Assembly: GCA_041725935.1 (NCBI GenBank)
Contig: JBGRQD010000018.1
Span: 1-64,000 of the forward strand
From: Marivita sp041725935
GTDB lineage: Bacteria > Pseudomonadota > Alphaproteobacteria > Rhodobacterales > Rhodobacteraceae
DNA: 64,000 nt
Reading direction: 5' to 3'
In this document: positions 41,922 through 48,924 of the stretch, one piece after another
Numbering within the stretch: the first letter of the stretch is position 1
Layout of the letters: the number at the start of each line of letters is the position of its first letter
Notes under the pieces: model-generated
Told to the model about the DNA's origin: nothing
Database searches by the model: none
The model's input: only the letters and a program-made list of their open reading frames with translations
Program-made: the position numbers and the translations under genes

Positions 41922-43499
41922 TCAGTACCCGATCGCGCAGCCATCCTTGCGGGGGTCGGACGCGCCTTCAAGAACGCCGTGGTCGTGGATCATGATCGCC
42001 TGAGCGCCGCCGATGGCCACCTCGGGTGTTTCCACCACGTGCCCCATATCGGCCAGTTCAGCGCGCACGGTGTCAGAATAGCCACGTTCCACCATCAGCT
42101 TGCCGTTCTCGGCGAAGCAGCGCGGTGCATCCAGCGCCGCCTGCGGGGTAAGCCCGAAATCCGTCAGGTTGGTGACCGCCCGCGCATGACCGCAGGCCTG
42201 GTACTGCCCGCCCATCACACCGAACGGCACCGACACGCGACCGGAATCGCGCAGCATGCCCGGAATGATCGTGTGCATCGGCCGTTTGCCACCGCCATAT
42301 TCGTTGGCGTGCCCTTCTTGCAGGGTAAAGCCCGCGCCACGGTTCTGGAACAGGACGCCGAATTTTTCCGACGCGATGCCCGATCCGAAGCTGTGGAAGA
42401 TCGAATAGATCAACGACACAACCGTGCGGTCCTTGTCGACCACGGTGATGTAGATCGTGTCCTTGTGCACCGCTTCGCTGATGGCGGCGGGACCGGTCAT
42501 CGCTTTCTTCGGGTCGATCAGCGCCGCCAGCCTTTGCGCGGTGTCCATCGACAGCATGTGATCCAGCTTGGTCATGTGATCGGGATCGGCCACGAACCGG
42601 TTGCGGGCGTCATAGGCCAGCTTGGTCGCCTCGGCCTCGATATGCGCGCGTTCGGCTCCGAAGGGATCAAGCGACGCGATGTCGAACTGCGACAGGATGT
42701 TGAGCAGCAGGATCGCTGTCGCGCCCTGCCCGTTCGGCGCGTGTTCGAGCAATTCGCGCCCTTGATACGTGCCGCTGATCGGTGCGCCGGTGGTGGTTGC
42801 CGTGTTGGCGAAATCGGCTTCGCTGTGCTTGCCGCCCAGAGCGTTGAGCGTGGCCAGCATGTCCTCGGCCACTTCGCCCTTGTAGAATCCGTCACGGCCC
42901 TCCTTGGCGATGCGGCGCAGCACTTCGGCATTGCCCGGCAGCTGGAACACCTGTCCGCGCTTGGGCGCTGATCCCTGCACAAGGAAATGCGACTGTGCAT
43001 GGCCTTGCAGCAGGTGGGCGTTGTTGTTCCAGTCCCACGCGACACGGTCCGCCACAGGCAGGCCGTTCTCCATGTAGTCGATCGCCGGGGCAAGGCTGTC
43101 GGCGATGCCAAGACGGCCCCATTTTTCGGACATGGTGCAGAACGCGTCGATGGCACCGGGCACGGTCACCGCTTCGGGACCGTAGAGCGGCACTGTCGTC
43201 TCGCCCTTGCTGCGGAGGTCGTCGGCTGTGGCGGCGGCCGGTGCGCGGCCTGATCCATTGATCCCGATCACGTCATCGCCACCCGCAGGCGAGATCAGCG
43301 CAAAGCAGTCGCCGCCAATTCCAGTCATCGCCGGTTCGGCCTGACCCAGAATCACCGCGCCCGCAATGGCTGCGTCAACGGCGTTGCCCCCGCGCTTGAC
43401 GATATCGATGGCCGCTTGTGCCGCGAGCGGGTGCGACGTCGCACACATCCCGTTTGTTGCCAGCACCGCAGATCGGCCCGGCAGTTGAAAATCGCGCAT
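41922..43499 (-). CDS. gamma-glutamyltransferase-like Ntn hydrolase (YwrD type)
   Basis: This 525-residue protein of the GGT superfamily has the usual N-terminal ATSHPLAAQAAIDIVKRGGNAVDAAIA, the internal self-cleavage site region and the C-terminal oxyanion region. There is no signal peptide, so it is probably cytoplasmic. The nucleophile region reads KDTIYITVVDKD. The catalytic Thr is kept, but the Thr-His that follow it in E. coli GGT are Ile-Tyr. That is the pattern of the YwrD-like subgroup, whose substrate is unknown. I chose the ATG at 43499, with GGGAAGGGA upstream. Confidence 0.9.
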   Translation of the reverse strand: MRDFQLPGRSAVLATNGMCATSHPLAAQAAIDIVKRGGNAVDAAIAGAVILGQAEPAMTGIGGDCFALISPAGGDDVIGINGSGRAPAAATADDLRSKGETTVPLYGPEAVTVPGAIDAFCTMSEKWGRLGIADSLAPAIDYMENGLPVADRVAWDWNNNAHLLQGHAQSHFLVQGSAPKRGQVFQLPGNAEVLRRIAKEGRDGFYKGEVAEDMLATLNALGGKHSEADFANTATTTGAPISGTYQGRELLEHAPNGQGATAILLLNILSQFDIASLDPFGAERAHIEAEATKLAYDARNRFVADPDHMTKLDHMLSMDTAQRLAALIDPKKAMTGPAAISEAVHKDTIYITVVDKDRTVVSLIYSIFHSFGSGIASEKFGVLFQNRGAGFTLQEGHANEYGGGKRPMHTIIPGMLRDSGRVSVPFGVMGGQYQACGHARAVTNLTDFGLTPQAALDAPRCFAENGKLMVERGYSDTVRAELADMGHVVETPEVAIGGAQAIMIHDHGVLEGASDPRKDGCAIGY

Positions 43500-43814
43500 A
43501 GGTTCTGTCCCTTCCCTTTTGCGGGCCAAAATAGGCAGACGCGGGGTCAGGTCAATCAGATGATGGGAGGGGGAAGGGGTTACCTCGACGCCGCACACTG
43601 GGTGGGGGCTGTTAACGGTACGACGTCGAGGTGAAGCTTTGTGCAGCTACCCTTACGTTTTCACCTCAAACCAAGGCCACAGTTCGGAGCGATTGCGACC
43701 ATTTCTTGTCAGCGTTTCCATAAAACAGGATAAAATATCCCTTAATTTCATGACTATTTCCGATGCGTCGACAATCGCAGGAAACATGGCGAAATGGCGT
43801 CAGCTAGACTGAGT
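43500..43814. other. intergenic region upstream of the GGT-like gene
   Basis: This 315-bp gap lies between the GGT-like gene and the RsbW-like gene, both on the minus strand. It contains a 9-bp inverted repeat ACCTCGACG/CGTCGAGGT (43582-43590 and 43624-43632) separated by 33 bases and an A/T-rich patch at 43710-43760. I see no credible gene of 25 codons or more. Confidence 0.5.
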
Positions 43815-44267
43815 TCAGGGGATGCGAAAGAGCAGGCAAAGATGGTTCTGACCGGCTGTGCGCGCGTGTCTTGTCCTTGATGCAAGGGCGCGAATCAAGA
43901 ACCAGCCATAGCCACCTTCGCTCTGGGCTTGGGGATCGGGCACCTGCCCGGCAGGATTCGCGCCCTCGGAAAACGGATTCCCCCAATCAGTCAGGTGTAG
44001 GCACAGGCTGGTTCTGGTCAAAGTCACACGCAGCGTCACGGTGCCGAATCCCGGACCGGCATAGGCGTGTTCCACGATGTTGTTGATCGCCTCGGCCAGC
44101 ACGATCTGCACATCGTCGCGCAGGGATGCGGCGCCGGACTGTGCCAAAGCGCGATCCACCTTGTGCAACAGATCGGGAGTCAGCCTGTCCAGCGCGGGCA
44201 CGCAGAGGTCAACAAGACAGGATCGATCAGGTCTTGTCGGGGGCAAGGGCCTGCACCGCATCGGCAT
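43815..44267 (-). CDS. RsbW-like anti-sigma ATPase/serine kinase
   Basis: This 150-residue GHKL ATPase of the RsbW/SpoIIAB group has an N-box EAINNIVEHAY, a G1 box DWGNPF and a G2 box GGYGWFLIRAL. Such proteins phosphorylate a partner STAS antagonist and bind a sigma factor or other target in partner-switching. Its start lies 41 bp inside the STAS gene, so the two must be co-translated. No other in-frame start is available. No sigma factor or phosphatase gene is adjacent. Confidence 0.86.
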   Translation of the reverse strand: MPMRCRPLPPTRPDRSCLVDLCVPALDRLTPDLLHKVDRALAQSGAASLRDDVQIVLAEAINNIVEHAYAGPGFGTVTLRVTLTRTSLCLHLTDWGNPFSEGANPAGQVPDPQAQSEGGYGWFLIRALASRTRHARTAGQNHLCLLFRIP

Positions 44268-44565
44268 GGATCGTAAAGATCGTGTCCATCCGCGTCAGGC
44301 GAAACACCTTATCCACGATGGGTTGCAGCGCGGCCAGTTCCAGCGTCTGACCGGGCCTGAGCTGTTTCATCGACGCGACGACAGCGCCCAGCCCACTTGA
44401 GTCGATAAAAATGACCTGTTGCAGATCGAGGATGTACCGCCCTTCGCCGCGCGTGGTGAGCGCCCTCATCTCCTCCTTGAACTGAAGGGCGGTGGGCGCG
44501 TCGATGCGCGCGGCGTTGACGCGAATGAGAGTGGCAGCGGCGTGACGTTGGACGATCAGTTCCAT
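44227..44565 (-). CDS. STAS-domain anti-sigma factor antagonist
   Basis: This 112-residue SpoIIAA/RsbV-like STAS domain has the phosphorylatable serine in the DSSGLGAV loop (S56 or S57). In partner switching the unphosphorylated form takes up the RsbW-like kinase encoded next. Length is typical for a stand-alone STAS protein. The gene precedes and overlaps the RsbW-like gene and is divergent from the thiolase (92 bp between starts). Confidence 0.87.
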   Translation of the reverse strand: MELIVQRHAAATLIRVNAARIDAPTALQFKEEMRALTTRGEGRYILDLQQVIFIDSSGLGAVVASMKQLRPGQTLELAALQPIVDKVFRLTRMDTIFTIHADAVQALAPDKT

Positions 44566-44657
44566 GGTGCCTCGACAATTGATGTGTCGGACACCCTAGA
44601 CGCCAATCCTTACCATCCGGTATGCAAGGCCCAACACCGAAACCGGGAGGACATCAC

Positions 44658-45821
44658 ATGGCAGAAGTCGTGATCACAGGTGCCGCGCGCACCGCGATGG
44701 GGGGCTTTCAGGGCGCGTTTTCCGACGCCTCGGCGGTTGATCTCGGCGGCAGTGCGATCCGCGCCGCGTTGCAACAGGCTGGCGCTCCCGACGTTGACGA
44801 GGTGTTGATGGGCTGTGTGCTTCCTGCAGGCCAAGGTCAGGCTCCGGCACGGCAGGCGGGCTTTGCCGCTGGTCTGGGCGAAGAGGTGCCTGCCACGACG
44901 CTCAACAAGATGTGCGGGTCAGGCATGAAAGCCGCGATGATGGCCTTCGACGCCATCGCCCTTGGTCGCGCGACCACGATTGTCGCGGGTGGCATGGAGT
45001 CCATGACCAACGCGCCCTACTTGCTGCCCAAGATGCGCGGCGGCGCGCGGCTCGGGCATGGGCAGGTGATCGACCACATGTTCCTCGACGGGTTGGAAGA
45101 TGCCTATGACAAGGGCCGTTTGATGGGCACTTTTGCCGAAGACTGTGCCGAAGCGTACCAGTTCACCCGCGAGGCGCAGGACGACTACGCGCTGCGGTCG
45201 CTCTCCAACGCACTTGAGGCGCAGAAATCAGGCGCGTTCGACGCGGAAATCACACCGGTCACATTTGCAACCCGCAAGGGCGACGTGACGGTGCATGAAG
45301 ACGAACAGCCCGGCATGGCGCGTCCAGACAAGATCCCGTCGCTCAAGCCTGCGTTCCGCAAGGATGGAACAGTGACCCCCGCCAACAGCTCGTCCATCTC
45401 GGACGGTGCTGCGGCGCTGATTCTGACCACGGCAGAGGCAGCAGGTGATCGTGCCCGAGCGCGGATTGTCGGCCATGCCAGCCATGCCCAAGCCCCCGGC
45501 CTGTTCACCACAGCACCTGTGCCAGCAGCGCAAAAGCTGCTCAACCAGATCGGCTGGTCCAAGGAGGATGTGGATCTTTGGGAGGTGAACGAGGCGTTTG
45601 CGGTGGTGCCTATGGCCTTCATGCACGAAATGGGTCTGTCGCGCGACATCGTGAACGTCAACGGAGGTGCCTGTGCTCTGGGTCATCCCATCGGCGCATC
45701 CGGCGCGCGCATCATGGTCACGCTGCTTAATGTGCTGGAAAAGCGCGGGCTCAAGCGTGGGATCGCCGCAATCTGCATCGGTGGCGGCGAGGGCACCGCC
45801 ATCGCGATCGAGCGTCTTTAA
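44658..45821 (+). CDS. acetyl-CoA acetyltransferase (thiolase II)
   Basis: This 387-residue thiolase condenses or cleaves acetyl-CoA/acetoacetyl-CoA and related beta-ketoacyl-CoA. Catalytic residues C86 (NKMCGSGM), H343 (GGACALGHPIGASG) and C373 (AICIGGGEG) are intact. GGGAGG precedes the ATG at 44658. Whether it is biosynthetic (phaA-like) or catabolic (atoB-like) cannot be told, since no phaB or atoDA lies nearby. The fRMsr gene follows by two bases. Confidence 0.92.
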   Translation: MAEVVITGAARTAMGGFQGAFSDASAVDLGGSAIRAALQQAGAPDVDEVLMGCVLPAGQGQAPARQAGFAAGLGEEVPATTLNKMCGSGMKAAMMAFDAIALGRATTIVAGGMESMTNAPYLLPKMRGGARLGHGQVIDHMFLDGLEDAYDKGRLMGTFAEDCAEAYQFTREAQDDYALRSLSNALEAQKSGAFDAEITPVTFATRKGDVTVHEDEQPGMARPDKIPSLKPAFRKDGTVTPANSSSISDGAAALILTTAEAAGDRARARIVGHASHAQAPGLFTTAPVPAAQKLLNQIGWSKEDVDLWEVNEAFAVVPMAFMHEMGLSRDIVNVNGGACALGHPIGASGARIMVTLLNVLEKRGLKRGIAAICIGGGEGTAIAIERL

Positions 45822-45823
45822 TC

Positions 45824-46282
45824 ATGCGTCTGGCTTACCCGACACTTGCCAAGACCATCGCCGCGCTGACGCAGGGCGAGACCGATCCAGTCAGCCTGAT
45901 GGCCACGGTTGCCTGCGAGGTGCATCACGCCGATGAGCGTTTCGACTGGACGGGGTTCTACCGGGTGGCCGGGCCGGGGATGCTCAAGATCGGGCCGTAC
46001 CAAGGCGGTCACGGCTGTCTGACGATCCCATTTTCCCGCGGTGTGTGCGGTGCCGCGGCAAGAACCGGCGAGGTGCAGTTGGTTCCGGATGTCGAAGCCT
46101 TCCCCGGCCATATCGCCTGTGCGTCCTCAACCCGGTCGGAACTGGTTTTGCCGGTGTGGAACGGTAAGGGGCGGTTGCTGGGCGTGTTCGATATCGACAG
46201 CGATCAGCCAAATTCGTTTACGCAAGAGGATGCAGATGCGCTGACCGATATCCTGAAATCGAGCTTTGCGGCTGTTCTCTAG
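45824..46282 (+). CDS. free methionine-(R)-sulfoxide reductase (GAF fold)
   Basis: This 152-residue GAF-domain enzyme reduces free Met-R-sulfoxide. The three functional cysteines are C65 (GGHGCLTIPF), C75 (SRGVCGAAA) and C99 (GHIACASSTRSE), together with the SELVLPVW strand and VFDIDSD. It starts two bases after the thiolase stop. It complements MsrPQ at the left end of the window, which handles protein-bound methionine sulfoxide in the periplasm. Confidence 0.92.
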   Translation: MRLAYPTLAKTIAALTQGETDPVSLMATVACEVHHADERFDWTGFYRVAGPGMLKIGPYQGGHGCLTIPFSRGVCGAAARTGEVQLVPDVEAFPGHIACASSTRSELVLPVWNGKGRLLGVFDIDSDQPNSFTQEDADALTDILKSSFAAVL

Positions 46283-46312
46283 CGATCTGACGCCAGACAT
46301 CCGAGCAGGGGG

Positions 46313-46387
46313 TCACGCAATCCCGAGAAACGACAGAATGGCTACTACGATCACGACAAGACCGACGATATAAATGATTTGGTTCAT
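46313..46387 (-). CDS. 24-residue hydrophobic membrane peptide
   Basis: An ATG at 46387, preceded by CAGGAG, opens a 24-codon frame that starts MNQIIYIVGLVVIVVAIL and ends FLGIA. It is a single membrane helix with almost nothing else. Peptides of this size and start are, as I recall, widely conserved in Rhodobacteraceae, though usually unannotated. The function is unknown. Confidence 0.62.
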   Translation of the reverse strand: MNQIIYIVGLVVIVVAILSFLGIA

Positions 46388-46594
46388 GGAACACTCCTGA
46401 CGCTGTTAAGTCTCCTTTCCTAACAGGCAGGGTCGGCAGTTTGTTCCTTAGTGCAAGTTGACGCGGTACGCTGACACATATTCTGCGCGATGCCTTTGCC
46501 AAGGTTCTTTGATCCTTGCTGTCACACGTCCCGGTGCTGCGGTCCGGGAAAGTACGGGAGCGACCATTCAACGACAGTCAATGACACACCTTTC

Positions 46595-47152
46595 CTAATA
46601 TTTTCCCGCTTTCTTGCGGCGTGCGATCCAGTTGGCAGCGGTTTCGTCACCAATGACATTGTTTTCAACGAAGATCGAACAGACCTTGCCATCTTCCCAT
46701 CCGCCTACCGCGTCCCAAATCTCGTTCATTGCCTTGATCGAGTCTTTGATGCCGTTTTCTGTCTTGCTCATTCCGGGAGCAATGCAGCCTGCGAGCGTAA
46801 AGGCGTTGTCATTCAAGGCGTCGTGAACAAGGTGTGTTCGAATGCCCTCGTGGTTGAACCGCAGGCACTTGACCTTAACGCCGCCTTTGCGATCGGTATT
46901 CTTGTAGTCGACGACGAGCCTGTACGTGCCCTTTCGAACAAAAGTGTAGCCGTTTCCACGCTCGATTGTTGGCCAAGTCTTGTTGCCAAGAGTGAGCTCT
47001 CCGAAGATCGTTCCATCCGAATTCGGGGTAATGGATCGGCGGAACGTGAAAAAATGGATTCGTTCGAACCCGCATTTCTGGTCGGACGGCTGGCTGAGAA
47101 ACGAAAACGGCTCCGCCGGCATCATCGAAAATGAAAACGGTTCTGTAGACAT
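46595..47152 (-). CDS. orphan lower-GC protein, DUF5675-like
   Basis: This 185-residue protein has a middle part (GTIFGELTLGNKTWPTIERG, KGTYRLVVDYK, IRTHLVHDALNDN, LAGCIAPG) that resembles the DUF5675 domain, found in phage- and toxin-associated proteins and of unknown activity. The N-terminus repeats EPFSF ten codons apart (residues 4 and 14). Base composition is visibly lower in GC than the neighbours, suggesting horizontal acquisition. GGAG precedes the ATG at 47152. It is divergent from the XRE-cupin regulator. I am moderately sure of the DUF match. Confidence 0.62.
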   Translation of the reverse strand: MSTEPFSFSMMPAEPFSFLSQPSDQKCGFERIHFFTFRRSITPNSDGTIFGELTLGNKTWPTIERGNGYTFVRKGTYRLVVDYKNTDRKGGVKVKCLRFNHEGIRTHLVHDALNDNAFTLAGCIAPGMSKTENGIKDSIKAMNEIWDAVGGWEDGKVCSIFVENNVIGDETAANWIARRKKAGKY

Positions 47153-47239
47153 AACAACTCCACTTCAAAAAAAATCATCTCTAAATATTTAGAAGATACC
47201 GCAGTTTGCAGAATCAGGCAAGTTCGGAAGCTTTTCTGC

Positions 47240-47300
47240 ATGAAAATTTCGTTTGAAATTTCACAAAACCGTGCCATGAAAATTGAGGCAGAAATTTCAC
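47240..47300. promoter_or_regulatory. two direct copies of a 25-bp dyad (putative operator)
   Basis: Copy 1 (47240-47264) and copy 2 (47276-47300) both begin ATGAAAATT and end GAAATTTCAC, 36 bp apart. Each is an imperfect dyad (TGAAA...TTTCA). They lie just before the XRE-cupin regulator start and upstream of the divergent orphan gene, so they are the obvious autoregulatory site. Confidence 0.75.
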
Positions 47301-47309
47301 GGGCGAATC

Positions 47310-47882
47310 GTGCAGCACGATCCGGTTCTTCACAGCAAGACACTAGGGGCCGACCTTCGGGCGCTGCGCAAAGCGCGTGGGCTGACATTGCAGGATATCG
47401 CGGACCGTCTGGGACGGTCTGTTGGCTGGGTCAGCCAGATCGAGCGCGATCTGTCCGAGCCGTCGATCACCGATCTGCGTCGCATCGCCAAACTGTTCGA
47501 TGTGCCGGTGTCTTTGCTATTTGGCACGCCACAGGCCGCGCCGGACGAGGCCGGATATGTCGTCCGTGCCGGTGCGCGGCGGCCCATCGGGAGTGGCGAC
47601 AGCGGCTTGATCGAGGAACTGCTTTCCCCCGATCTGTCGGACGATTTCGAAGTGGTTCATTCCACCTTCCAGCCAAATTCCCGCATCGGCGAAGTTGTGA
47701 CCCGCCCAACGCAGGAGGTGGGCTATCTTCTGTCGGGCAAACTTGACCTGATCATCAGCGACCGACGCTTCACCCTGACACCCGGTGACAGTTTCCGGAT
47801 AAAGGCCGAGCCGTTCGAGTGGATCAACCCCTATGATGCCCCCGCCGTGGCGATCTGGGTCATCGCGCCGCCGGTGTATTGA
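47310..47882 (+). CDS. XRE-cupin transcriptional regulator
   Basis: This protein of about 190 residues has an N-terminal XRE helix-turn-helix (LGADLRALRKARG, LTLQDIADRLGRSVGWVSQIERD) and a C-terminal cupin effector domain (GEVVTRPTQEVGYLLSGKLDLIISD, PGDSFRIKAEPFEWINP). Regulators of this build often control amine or amino acid catabolism. The GTG at 47310 is my start, since the TTG at 47283 falls inside the second operator copy. Its stop overlaps the GFA start (TGATG), placing it at the head of the operon that runs to the DMGDH-like genes. Confidence 0.88.
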   Translation: MQHDPVLHSKTLGADLRALRKARGLTLQDIADRLGRSVGWVSQIERDLSEPSITDLRRIAKLFDVPVSLLFGTPQAAPDEAGYVVRAGARRPIGSGDSGLIEELLSPDLSDDFEVVHSTFQPNSRIGEVVTRPTQEVGYLLSGKLDLIISDRRFTLTPGDSFRIKAEPFEWINPYDAPAVAIWVIAPPVY

Positions 47883-48286
47883 TGAGCGGTGCAAATCCCT
47901 CTGGCACGATTGCCCTGACAGGAAGTTGCCTTTGCGGGGCGGTCAGCTATACCGCCCATGGTGCCGCCGGTGCCCCTGCAGTCTGTCATTGCACGCAATG
48001 CCGCAAGCAGTCGGGCCATGTCTGGGCGTCGTCCTATGTGCCTGATGGACATCTTGAGATCACGGGCGACGTGCGCTGGTTCCAATCGTCCGAAAAAGCC
48101 CGACGCGGGTTCTGTCCAACCTGCGGATCGGCCCTGTTCTGGGATCACGAGGATGATCCCTTCATCTGTTTCTCGACCGGCTCAATCGACGGACCGACCG
48201 GTTTGACCCTGAGGGGGCACATCCACACAGGTGCAAAAGGCGACTATTACGACATCAATCCAAACGACCCGCAGCGCGAGGACTGA
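47882..48286 (+). CDS. GFA-family zinc protein
   Basis: This 134-residue protein of the GFA (glutathione-dependent formaldehyde-activating)/CENP-V fold binds zinc through C16, C18, C35, C37, C40, C78 and C81. The family name comes from one enzyme proposed to join formaldehyde and glutathione. Most members have unknown functions. Next to dehydrogenases that release formaldehyde from methylated glycines, a formaldehyde-related role is an attractive inference. It is translationally coupled to the regulator upstream and followed by lysE after three bases. Confidence 0.87.
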   Translation: MSGANPSGTIALTGSCLCGAVSYTAHGAAGAPAVCHCTQCRKQSGHVWASSYVPDGHLEITGDVRWFQSSEKARRGFCPTCGSALFWDHEDDPFICFSTGSIDGPTGLTLRGHIHTGAKGDYYDINPNDPQRED

Positions 48287-48289
48287 GCG

Positions 48290-48913
48290 ATGATCGACCT
48301 TGCCCTCGCCATTCCGATCTGGACTTACCTCACCTTCATGGGTGCCGCGCTCGTGCTCTATATCACGCCCGGTGCCGATATGATGTTCACATTGGCCAGC
48401 GGGATGCGCGGCGGCGCGCGGTCCGGCATGGCGGCGGCGGCGGGCATAGGTCTGGGCGTGATGGGTCACGTGGTGATCGCGGCTGCGGGACTTGCCGTAC
48501 TGCTGCTCACCTACCCCATCGCCTATGACGCGTTGCGCTATGCTGGTGCCGCCTACCTGCTCTGGCTTGCGTACCACACCTGGACCGACACGTCCGACAC
48601 GGCCCAGCGTGAAGGCCGCAGCGACACATGGCGCGCGTTCCGGCGTGGCTTTCTGACCAATATCCTGAACCCGAAGGTGGGCCTCTTCGTACTGGCCTTT
48701 CTGCCGCAATTCGCCAATCCCGCCATCGGCCCTGTCTGGCAGCAGATCCTGATCCTTGGCACGCTGCTCGCTGTCGGGGAACTGGCTGTCTACTGCGTGT
48801 TGGGCGGGTTTGCCGGTCTTGCCGCTGCGCGCATCAAGCGCGCGTCCGGCTGGTTGGGCAAACTGTCCGCAATCGTCTTTGGCGGGCTTGCGCTGCGCCT
48901 TGCCTGGAACTGA
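48290..48913 (+). CDS. LysE/RhtB-family exporter
   Basis: This 207-residue membrane protein has six helices and the family loop PGADMMFTLASGMRGGARSGMAAAAGIGLG near residue 24. It matches the RhtB branch that exports amino acids or related amines. In this operon it might release excess glycine, sarcosine or a similar product. The substrate is not readable. It starts three bases after the GFA stop and ends 11 bases before the next gene. Confidence 0.88.
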   Translation: MIDLALAIPIWTYLTFMGAALVLYITPGADMMFTLASGMRGGARSGMAAAAGIGLGVMGHVVIAAAGLAVLLLTYPIAYDALRYAGAAYLLWLAYHTWTDTSDTAQREGRSDTWRAFRRGFLTNILNPKVGLFVLAFLPQFANPAIGPVWQQILILGTLLAVGELAVYCVLGGFAGLAAARIKRASGWLGKLSAIVFGGLALRLAWN

Positions 48914-48924
48914 GGAGACCACCC

